Positions 24,301-36,300 of a stretch of DNA of 64,000 nt are shown here, piece after piece; within the stretch, counting starts at the first letter, position 1, and each line of letters starts with the position of its first letter. This stretch comes from Lineus longissimus (lineage: Eukaryota > Nemertea > Pilidiophora > Heteronemertea > Lineidae). The notes beneath the pieces are model-generated. The model did no database searches. It saw only the letters and a list, made by a program, of their open reading frames with translations, and was not told where the DNA came from. Location of the stretch: the NCBI RefSeq assembly GCF_910592395.1, contig NC_088317.1, forward strand, positions 8,372,001 through 8,436,000, written 5' to 3'. Position numbers and translations under genes: made by a program.

Positions 24301-27300
24301 GAAAGTTAAAGACCACTTTTTTTTAACATATTTTTTTTACAACACATATTAAGGACCAGAAAATGCCTAAATATGAATGTCCTGTATGACCTCCAAGACA
24401 CAGTAATCAATTTCACATATGGTTTGTTCCAGTTGTTGCATAACTTCTTTCTAAACTTGTCACAACCTGAAAATGGGTGTTTTGGTGTGTCAACTTTTTC
24501 ACAATTTTAGCCTAAATGTCTTGTCATCAATGTCAGCATGGTCAGTAGCGAGTATGGCCTCCCCTGCTGCAATAACAGCCTGACACCGCTGTCTCATTGA
24601 GTTGATCAGACGATTAACATCACTGACATCAATTGCATCCCATGCAGCCTCCAAGGCCACACCAAGCTGCTGCAACCCATTTGGCTGCACCTCAAGCGCT
24701 CCAATACTCCTTCCCATCATGTCCCAGACATGTTCTATCGGATTCAAGTCCGGGGATTTCGCTGGCCAGTCCATACGCTCAATTCCATGATCCGCCAGGT
24801 ACTGTGTCACCACCCTCGCTGTGTGGGGACGGGCGTTGTCGTCCATGAATATGAAATTTTCCCCAGCGTTTTCTGCAAACGGAACCACAAAAGGTTCCAC
24901 GATTTCATCTCTGTACCTCACACCTGTAATTGCTCCCCCTGGGACCACACAGAGGCGAGTGCGTTGACCGTAGCTGATTCCGCCCCACACCATGATGCTG
25001 CCTCCACCATAGCGGTCATGTTCAGCGATGCAGCCATCTGCAAAATATATCTCCCTGTTGTCTCCAGACTCTAACACGTCTATCATTGTGGTCCAGGCTG
25101 AATCTGCTCTCATCTGAGAACAGAACACGGCGCCATTGCTGGTGGGTCCATCCCACATGATCACGAGCCCAATTGAGACGGATTCTTCTGTGAGCAGGGG
25201 TTAATGGGATGCATTGCAGTGGCCTCCTGGCATGAATGTCGGCTCTGTGAAGTCGGTTACGGATGGTTTGATTTGAAACAGTCACCCCAGTTGCAGCAGT
25301 GAATTGGTTATTGAGTCTGCAAGTACTACTGAAGCGGTTGCGACGACAAAAAGTCACTAAGTAGCGGTCATCCCTCGCAGTTGTTGCTGATGGGCGGCCA
25401 GTACGGGGTTTCTCTGAGTATCGCCCTGTCTCCCGGTGTCGTTGGTCAGCACGACTGATGACACTGTGAGACACACCCATCATCTTAGCTACTCGTCGCT
25501 GACTGAAGCCAGCTTCCAGCACCCCCATGGCTCGTGCAACCTCTACTTCACTCAAGTGGCACCCAGGCATCTCTCTTGTCAGAATGCTGCCTGAGCTTGG
25601 TGGGAAATGCAAGGAAAAGCACTTGCATGGACTTTTGTACCGCTGACACACAAAAAACACCCATTTTCAGGTTGTGACAAGTTTAAAAAGAAGTTATGCA
25701 ACAACTGGAACAAACCACATGTGAAATTGATTACTGTGTCTTGGAGGTCATACAGGACATTCATATTTAGGCATTTTCTGGTCGTTAATATGTGCTTTAA
25801 AAAAATATGTTAAAAATAAAAATTGGTCCTTAACTTTCTTTGATGAGTATATATTGGTCACCTCAATTACCGCCTTGGGTCACAGAAAGTATAACATGTG
25901 GTATGAAAAATATAATTTTATACTCATATCCCAAGGAGATCGTTACAGCGAGGTTGCACTATCTTGCCTGTCATATTCCATGATTTGAAGCAAAAGGCCC
26001 TGTTATCGAGACAGTTAATCTTAAAATCGGGACGTTTACCTCCTCTTTAGAATAAATTACACCAAAGCAATATGCAAATAATTTGAGTAAATTATGTATT
26101 CGTTGCTCTTGTAGCACTCAGTTAGCAAAAAGGCCGATGGAATCGCTCATTGACTCGTTAAAACTCAATGCAGTATGGCCCATGCCATTATAGCGCCCAT
26201 CTAGTATAGCCCATTGAATGGACTGTAGTATATCTGCATATCAAGACAGGCACTGCTTTTTGAAAGGAGATAGTGGCCAACTGGAGTTACCAAATCCTCG
26301 AAACTTAATACACACATAGCATTGGTCTCATAATTTATGCAAAGTAGCATTGTAATTCTAAAGAACCGCCACATTTCTTACTTTAGTTCGAGGTACCACA
26401 AAATCATCATATCTTACCGAGTTTTTCAACTCATACTGTGTCAAATGCTAGAGGTTTGTGCTGAATGTTCTTTCATATACCATAAAGAAATTACGGTTGA
26501 GCTTGAAAGTATCAATTTTACCGACTTGCCGATTATTTGGCTTAATCGGAAGCGTAGTATAGCAATGACATCGCTAGCATAGCAGGCTCGCTGGTACTCC
26601 GTGCTGATTATCGCGGTCTCGTAGTCATGTCATGTCATGTTATGAAAATGTACCTGATATTGGTCAATGAACTAAAGCATATAAGAGGTGAGTAACATGA
26701 ATAAACTATTTCATATTTCTCCTTGTCTTTGTTCGTCTTTGTCCGACTTCCTCGGATCGGTCCCTAAAGCCTGCACAACACGGTGAAAATTTGCCTGATG
26801 CAAGTGACACGCGTGCATGTTGCGACAGGCACATTCTCACTGTGTGGGGTCGTTTTTTGCTGCGTATCTTCCCTCGCGAGTCGAGACGCAGCCGATCTAG
26901 CATGTTTGGTATTTTCTCGACACGCGAGGAAGTTAATCACCGTGTGGGGGCTACCTGCAGCAATGTTGCGCGAGTTCGACGAATCACAACAAGCAGATCG
27001 GTCACATGATATTTAGGTCAGTCACATGATACCAAAATTCCTGAAATTCCTCGACCCGCACTCTGTGGAACTGGCGATAATTCATGGGGTCCTCCTCCCG
27101 CAATTCAGCAATTAGATTTGCATAGGCCCCCTTATCCTCTCTTCTCTGAATCCATGGCCTTGTCCAAAGACTACGGTCCACGCGGCGCCGCCTCCGCCGC
27201 CGCCTCCGACGGAGTAACAGCAGGAGAATAAGGGCAATTTGGTCTTCTTGGTCCATAATACTTCTCATAGGATTTGTCAGTTCCCGGGCGCTGCCATTTT

Positions 27301-30300
27301 GGTATCATGTGACTGACCTATAAATCATGTGACCGATCTGCTTGTTGTGATTCGTCGAACTCGCGCAACATTGCTGCAGGTAGCCCCCACACGGTGATTA
27401 ACTTCCTCGCGTGTCGAGAAAATATCAAACATGCTAGATCGGCTGCGTCTCGACACGCGAGGAAGATACGCAGCAAAAAACGACCCCACACAGTGAGAAT
27501 TTGCCTGTCGCAACGTGCACGCGTGTCACTTGCATCACGCAAATTTCACCGTGTGGTGCAGGCTTTAGGCTGAAGTTACATAGGCCTCACGTTTCATCGA
27601 CTCACGACTCATTTGTCATTTGTCATTCGTGAGCTGATGAATGGACATTGGAAAACCTATTGACCTGTTCTCATTGAAGTGAATTTTGTAAGTTTCGCCC
27701 GCATTCGTCGCCTCACGTCATTTCATGTCATTTCACGCGTGAGGCGATGAATGGACATGTTCATTCTTTGTGAAATGAGCTGGCAAAGAAAGTGGACGTC
27801 CATGTGCATTGTAGTGATATCGCCTTCGAAACTGTGAGTATAGCTACTTTTCGGCATTTTCATTAGTTTACACATTAATACAATAGCTAATTTCGATTGG
27901 AAATGAGAAACAAAAAATGCAAAAATGCAGCACTTTTATGTACCACATTGTTCTCGTCCGTCGCCTCCGCTTTCGTTTTCTATTCTCCATCAGGAGCAGC
28001 ATGGCTGCCATCTCTTCTTCTTCTGAGTCCATGTGCGTCACCGAGAAAATCCAAGTGACAAATGAACGAGCGAAAAATGATCTGTATGTAAACCGCCGCG
28101 GTCACTCGTGACAAATGAGGAGTGACACGTGAAAATGAGCCGTACGCCACATTTTTCATCGACTCCTTCATTCAACTTTCATTCAACTTCTTCATTTGAA
28201 AACTCATAATTTTTCATAAAAAAATAGCTTTTTGAAGTTGTCGTTTGTATCGGTCAGGATCGACCTTTGCACCCTTACTACTTTTTTTCTTTTTTATTGA
28301 TCGGATCTATATTTGACCAATGCCCACACACTTCTGGAACATATTTATGGCAAGCCAAAGCGGAATTTATTCAATACTTTAGAATTACCATTCAAGAAGT
28401 TAAATATAAGTTCAAGAAGGAAATATATGTTCAAGACTAAAATATGTTCAACCTTGAATCAAATGTTTTCAACCTTGAATAAAATATGTTCAATCTTGAA
28501 TAAAATATGTTCAACCTTGAATAAAATATGTCCAACCTTGAACACAATATATTCATCCTTGAACAAAATATATTCAAGACTCACGTGACCATATTCAAGA
28601 CGCACGTGACCACAAAATTGATGACGTAGTTGCTCATGTTTTGATGCTTTACGGACTTTCCCGAACCCATGGTACTTGTGTTGCGTTTCGGAGCTCGAAT
28701 TGTTCGCACGAGGTTTTGACACATGGTTGTACACGTACCTAGCCGCCTACACCTGACATGTACTACACATCATGACATGGATGCCGAGTGAATGTCAGAG
28801 TCGATATATGTTTCACAGACATATCAGGCAAATTATAGGTTCAAAATGCGCAATGCCTCTCACCTTTCATTCTTAAGGCCGACACCACTGTATCGGATTC
28901 TCGTTGTCATGTTTGAGTGTTTGGCCTATACAGGCAATCAATCATGTCGTGAAACAGAACGCACAGATTCTACGCTCTACGTCATCAATTTTGTGGTCAC
29001 GTGCGTCTTGAATATGGTCACGTGAGTCTTGAATATATTTTGTTCAAGGTTGAATATATTTTGTTCAAGGTTGGACATATTTTATTCAAGGTTGAACATA
29101 TTTTATTTAAGGTTGAATATATTTTATTCAAGGTTGAAAACATTTGATTCAAGGTTGAACATATTTTAGTCTTGAACATATATCTTGAACTTATATTTAA
29201 CTTCTTGAATGGTAATTCTAAAGTCTTGAATAAATTCCGCTTTGGCTTGCCATACATATTTAAAACTAGCCACCGGCAAAACATGATCAAGTTCTTCATC
29301 TACAATATTTTGCCGCTCTCTTTGCAAGTTCAACCAACCAATGAAAAACTGGTTAGTGCAACCAAGGTTTTTTTTTAGGGTTTCAAGGGCGTTACAACGA
29401 TTCATATAAACCCGCATTTTGTGAATAGAATAAAAGTTAGGGTCTTTGTATTTAATTCTCATATAATCCCTAATATAGTTTATACTATAATCTTCACAGT
29501 ATCCCTGCAACCCATCTTTGGATTTATTATTTTTAGAATAGTATTCATAAGGTTTTATTATTTCATATTTTGAACATCATTTGTACTCGTGAGTCTGCAC
29601 GAGGTTCATGAATATATTTCTAACATCTTTCATTCTATCATTCCCATCTAAAACAATAATCGTCCCCATAACCTCCAGAGGTTCTTTAAGGAATGTTTCC
29701 TCATGAAGGTAATGAACATAATTTAAGTATTCTAAACTAATCGGCCTTTCTTCTGGGCGGTCCCTTTCCAGCATTCTTCCATAACAAACATTCGGATATG
29801 TTCTTAGATAAATTATGAAGTTTGGAAGTTTACCTGTATTATACATTTTATGATAGTACTCAGAATACATCCTCCTCAACTTCTTAAATTGCCCCCGAGT
29901 TAAATTCCCATCCAAGCGATTCAAACGCGAAACAATTTTTGTTTTTTTCAGAATCTGCAATATTATTATTTCTAAAAGACGTTTCCAGCGCCATCATTTG
30001 AAATTCTTCAGAATATTCTTTAGGGTTATTGTACATGAGTTCCAACATACTTTTTCCATTATAATTTTTCCATTCGTTTATATGCTCTGAGATAACGTCT
30101 ACATCTTTGAATTCTTTCATACTTTCAACAAACTTTGACTTTCAACAAACTTTGATTTTCCAGCAGAAATATTTCCCTCAATTATGAAGATTCTTATTTC
30201 TTTATGTTTAGATTTTAGTCTTTTTTGTTGCTCCATTCATTAAGTACATTTTTTCTTAAATATACATTTTATTCGATATAGCCTTACGGAACCATTGAAA

Positions 30301-33300
30301 TGCCATTGTCTAAAATATATATCTTATCATCGAATGGATTCAAACCTCGTTTATTAACTTCCTCTACAAACATATTGTGCTTGTCAGAACTCAGCACCCT
30401 CATCACTGTACCATGTTTTCTATCAACCAACGAAGTGTAGCAGTCGAAATTTTCTTTCAGTATTGTAAGATCCTTTGTCAAATCGTCAGTCTTTAACTTT
30501 AAGACAAAATTTGTCTTAAAGTTAAAGTCATAGAGTTGCTCTATCTTGACACTGACAGATTTAATCTGTCAGTGTCAAGATAGAGCAACTCTATGACTTT
30601 TCACCAAAATTTGGTTGTAAAGTTTCGTAGTAGAATTTGTACATTAGTAATTTAGATAGCTCTAGAACTGTAGCCCCCATGTAAATTGGTTTGTTGAACA
30701 CCATACTTGTTTTTCTCATCAGAATTGCAACCAAATCCTCGTCGAAGATAACTTCCGAATCGAACTTAGGATTAGCGTGTTTTCTGACTGCAGCATCGGG
30801 ATTTGTCACCAACTCAGCACCCTTCCTGTTCCTGATGTTTTCACATGTTTTACTGTAGAATGCATTGTTCATTAATTTGAAAAACTCTTTCTCAAAGTCT
30901 GCTTTGGCCGCCATTCTCTGTTTGGTGTTGAAATCGATATATTTTCCCAACCAAATTTTCTGCTTAATACTTATGACGTTGTGATTTTTTTCCAACACCA
31001 TTCTTTGTTTTAGGAAAAATTGTAGAATTCTGTAAAGCAACTAAGTAGTTTTTTTATTTTTCAGATTCAAGAAACGTTTCTCAACCTTAGGTCTCTTATC
31101 ATCCCCCAACAATTTTTTTCTGGTGATCACTCAATTCCTCGTAGGGAATAAATGATGATTCTGGGCAATACGGATATTCTGGGTATTCAAGGTCGTCTTC
31201 AAAATAGAAACCCATCGGAGAATTTTCAGAAATACTCATTATCTTCTCTTCTGTTATTTCGGGTATTTCTTCGTAAACTCTGAACTCAGACGCAGGTAAC
31301 ATTTGCATCATTGCCCAACCGTAAATATTATTTGCGTCGACATACAAAAGTTGGTGACCAGCTTAGTTCCTATGTGAAACAGATGCACCAAAACCGTCTA
31401 AATAGCGTCTACAAAGTATTATAGGAATGATAGTGATCGATTTGTTTTGTTTCGAAAGCCCATATTACATATTGGCAGCAGCAGTGTACATAAATTTTAA
31501 GCCAAACCCTGCGCCTGCAATGGTCTTTAAAAGAAGAACCATCGCTTACTATGTTGGCCGTAACCAGTAGCCCCCCCCCCCCCCCCCCCCCCCGCCTCGT
31601 GGGTGTTTTAGGAGGCGGCTTGGCCTCGCCATTATTCGCGGGAGTGCCATTTTAATGCAAATTTGACAGTATAATTATTTACATGAAACACGTATAAATT
31701 ACAAACGTTCATTGAAGTTCCATTTGTTGTGCTTGTTGTATACACTCTATTCTCCCATTACCTGTCCGATTCTTCAACCCGAAAATGAGTGAAACATTTC
31801 TAAATTCAATTGATAGAGGTGGGGGCATGTTCACAAAGTAATGTCCGCGATCAATAAAAACGAGTTGTCCACGATGATGTCCTCCTGAATTGAACTTTGG
31901 TAGTCACTACGTAACTAATGCATGGGGAAATCTCTCACAGGGCCTATACTGGTATGCGTTCATTCTCTGTTGTGTCGCAGCTAAAAATCAGGGTGGTGCA
32001 GGGTCTGTCTGCGACAGTTGGGACTTTGACAAAAGTGAATGATGTTCCAAACCTGTTTTCTCACCAACTGTTTTAAGTCTGATAATGAGCATTAAAGAAT
32101 TTGTTCTTCTTTAAATCTGATTAACATGATATGGTTTAATTCATCATCAAAATCGATTTCATCATCAGAAAAAGCAAGTCTAGCATCATCATCTTCTACT
32201 AGCTCCTCTTCTTCTGGAGACAGCCACTCTGTCCCAAGCGAGGCTGATAATGCGGACAACATCCTGACGGAAATTGGATCACAGTGACCATCGTCTTCGG
32301 TATTACCGTCTTTTCATGCCTTCCACACAGCACGAATATGGCATTTAAAGCCAATGGTTGAATGCAGCACTTTTATGTACCACATTGTTCTCGTCCGTCG
32401 CCTCCGCTTTCGTTTTCTATTCTCCATCAGGAGCAGCATGGCTGCCATCTCTTCTTCTTCTGAGTCCATGTGCGTCACCGAGAAAATCCAAGTGACAAAT
32501 GAACGAGCGAAAAATGATATGTATGTAAACCGCCGCGGTCACTCGTGACAAATGAGGAGTGACACGTGAAAATGAGCCGTACGCCACATTTTTCATCGAC
32601 TCCTTCATTCAACTTTCATTCAACTTCTTCATTTGAAAACTCATAATTTTTCATAAAAAAATAGCTTTTTGAAGTTGTCGTTTGTATCGGTCAGGATCGA
32701 CCTTTGCACCCTTACTACTTTTTTTCTTTTTTATTGATCGGATCTATATTTGACCAATGCCCACACACTTCTGGAACATATTTATGGCAAGCCAAAGCGG
32801 AATTTATTCAATACTTTAGAATTACCATTCAAGAAGTTAAATATAAGTTCAAGAAGGAAATATATGTTCAAGACTAAAATATGTTCAACCTTGAATCAAA
32901 TGTTTTCAACCTTGAATAAAATATGTTCAATCTTGAATAAAATATGTTCAACCTTGAATAAAATATGTCCAACCTTGAACACAATATATTCATCCTTGAA
33001 CAAAATATATTCAAGACTCACGTGACCATATTCAAGACGCACGTGACCACAAAATTGATGACGTAGTTGCTCATGTTTTGATGCTTTACGGACTTTCCCG
33101 AACCCATGGTACTTGTGTTGCGTTTCGGAGCTCGAATTGTTCGCACGAGGTTTTGACACATGGTTGTACACGTACCTAGCCGCCTACACCTGACATGTAC
33201 TACACATCATGACATGGATGCCGAGTGAATGTCAGAGTCGATATATGTTTCACAGACATATCAGGCAAATTATAGGTTCAAAATGCGCAATGCCTCTCAC

Positions 33301-36300
33301 CTTTCATTCTTAAGGCCGACACCACTGTATCGGATTCTCGTTGTCATGTTTGAGTGTTTGGGCTATACACAAGGAGGATACCGCGGTGACGTCACATCAC
33401 GTGATCCCGACCCATATTAGTGATCGCTATGGCCAATCAGATTCAGTCTACTGACAGCACCAGCACTGAACACATCTCCACGTCTCACTGTCTGGTGCGC
33501 TCCTGTACACAAAAACATCAATAGACATGAAATATTGCAATACCTAGTATGGATTCTTCCTGTGTAAAATAAAATTTACAGAGCAGATTAACTTCCACGA
33601 ATAAAAAAGACGTTTGGCGTGGCCAAAGTGCGGAAATAATGTCTCCGCTAAAATACACTACGAAATACACTAGGCAATGCACTACGCAATATACAGTAGA
33701 GATGCAGTTGAGTTTGTTATTGTTTTGACTTAGAAGCCCGCCCATATCATAATATATTCATGTATTCATGAAGTATGAACTCATTTCTGTCCCATACACC
33801 TCTAATAACAGTCAATTTCTCCTTAAATCATCACAGAAACCGCGATATCCGCAGGAAGATTTCTTTCTAGTGTCCTAAAATGCATGATCTTACAGGGGCG
33901 CTAACTCGACAAATAGAGGGGATCTATGGGGATCTATGCGAGTTTTAGGTATTACAGGTCTCGAACTTGTAAAATCTGTAAACATGACTCCAAATCCCAT
34001 TATGATAATGAAGAGATTGCCCATATCTGGGAGACTGTTTTGAAACCATCGCTAATTTTGGAAGATCGGTGCCCGGCTATTTGGTTTAAAAAACCCTATT
34101 TTCCTCCATCAAAACAGCACTTTTCATTATTCAAATGATAGCTTATTGTCTTAAGACTTATTTCATAGCAGAAAAGTACTAATAACTCTGATTTGATGCG
34201 AAAAATCTAACTTTTTTGATGACTTGATTTTCCCTTGGCCGTGGATCGAGTTTGTTTACAATATGCAGCGCCATCTTCGAAAAGCCGTGACGTCACCGCG
34301 GTATCCTCCTTGGGCTATACAGGCAATCAATCATGTCGTGAAACAGAACGCACAGATTCTACGCTCTACGTCATCAATTTTGTGGTCACATGCGTCTTGA
34401 ATATGGTCACGTGAGTCTTGAATATATTTTGTTCAAGGTTGAATATATTTTGTTCAAGGTTGGACATATTTTATTCAAGGTTGAACATATTTTATTTAAG
34501 GTTGAATATATTTTATTCAAGGTTGAAAACATTTGATTCAAGGTTGAACATATTTTAGTCTTGAACATATATCTTGAACTTATATTTAACTTCTTGAATG
34601 GTAATTCTAAAGTCTTGAATAAATTCCGCTTTGGCTTGCCATACATATTTAAAACTAGCCACCGGCAAAACATGATCAAGTTCTTCATCTACAATATTTT
34701 GCCGCTCTCTTTGCAAGTTCAACCAACCAATGAAAAACTGGTTAGTGCAACCAAGGTTTTTTTTTAGGGTTTCAAGGGCGTTACAACGATTCATATAAAC
34801 CCGCATTTTGTGAATAGAATAAAAGTTAGGGTCTTTGTATTTAATTCTCATATAATCCCTACTATAGTTTATACTATAATCTTCACAGTATCCCTGCAAC
34901 CCATCTTTGGATTTATTATTTTTAGAATAGTATTCATAAGGTTTTATTATTTCATATTTTGAACATCATTTGTACTCGTGAGTCTGCACGAGGTTCATGA
35001 ATATATTTCTAACATCTTTCATTCTATCATTCCCATCTAAAACAATAATCGTCCCCATAACCTCCAGAGGTTCTTTAAGGAATGTTTCCTCATGAAGGTA
35101 ATGAACATAATTTAAGTATTCTAAACTAATCGGCCTTTCTTCTGGGCGGTCCCTTTCCAGCATTCTTCCATAACAAACATTCGGATATGTTCTTAGATAA
35201 ATTATGAAGTTTGGAAGTTTACCTGTATTATACATTTTATGATAGTACTCAGAATACATCCTCCTCAACTTCTTAAATTGCCCCCAAGTTAAATTCCCAT
35301 CCAAGCGATTCAAACGCGAAACAATTTTTGTTTTTTTCAGAATCTGCAATATTATTATTTCTAAAAGACGTTTCCAGCGCCATCATTTGAAATTCTTCAG
35401 AATATTCTTTAGGGTTATTGTACATGAGTTCCAACATACTTTTTCCATTATAATTTTTCCATTCGTTTATATGCTCTGAGATAACGTCTACATCTTTGAA
35501 TTCTTTCATACTTTCAACAAACTTTGACTTTCAACAAACTTTGATTTTCCAGCAGAAATATTTCCCTCAATTATGAAGATTCTTATTTCTTTATGTTTAG
35601 ATTTTAGTCTTTTTTGTTGCTCCATTCATTAAGTACATTTTTTCTTAAATATACATTTTATTCGATATAGCCTTACGGAACCATTGAAATGCCATTGTCT
35701 AAAATATATATCTTATCATCGAATGGATTCAAACCTCGTTTATTAACTTCCTCTACAAACATATTGTGCTTGTCAGAACTCAGCACCCTCATCACTGTAC
35801 CATGTTTTCTATCAACCAACGAAGTGTAGTAGTCGAAATTTTCTTTCAGTATTGTAAGATCCTTTGTCAAATCGTCAGTCTTTAACTTTAAGACAAATCT
35901 GTCAGTGTCAAGATAGAGCAACTCTATGACTTTTCACCAAAATTTGGTTGTAAAGTTTCGTAGTAGAATTTGTACATTAGTAATTTAGATAGCTCTAGAA
36001 CTGTAGCCCCCATGTAAATTGGTTTGTTGAACACCATACTTGTTTTTCTCATCAGAATTGCAACCAAATCCTCGTCGAAGATAACTTCCGAATCGAACTT
36101 AGGATTAGCGTGTTTTCTGACTGCAGCGTCGGGATTTGTCACCAACTCAGCACCCTTCCTGTTCCTGATGTTTTCACATGTTTTACTGTAGAATGCATTG
36201 TTCATTAATTTGAAAAACTCTTTCTCAAAGTCTGCTTTGGCCGCCATTCTCTGTTTGGTGTTGAAATCGATATATTTTCCCAACCAAATTTTCTGCTTAA

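Larger units (their letters stand above)
27924..32360. repeat. Tandem duplication, unit A (4437 bp)
   Basis: It is repeated almost unchanged as unit B (32361-37692). I noticed only about ten substitutions over the shared length. Unit A ends inside a Tigger transposon sequence (...agccaatggttg) and unit B starts at the same base as unit A (aatgcagcac). The junction at 32360/32361 shares the 4-bp word aatg with both parents (27924 and 37693). Unit A lacks the MITE of unit B and has an extra 56 bp near 30500-30590. Either a recent duplication or a retained alternative haplotype in the assembly. Confidence 0.92.

Noticed and set aside
27917-28111. Short frame duplicated at 32354-32548
   Set aside because: Conservation between the two is due to the tandem duplication, not selection; its start lies at the junction.
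28313-28734. Open frames with 7-residue repeats on both strands (also 32750-33171)
   Set aside because: They follow from a 21-bp tandem repeat whose period is a multiple of three. No start context or domain, and both strands are open alike.
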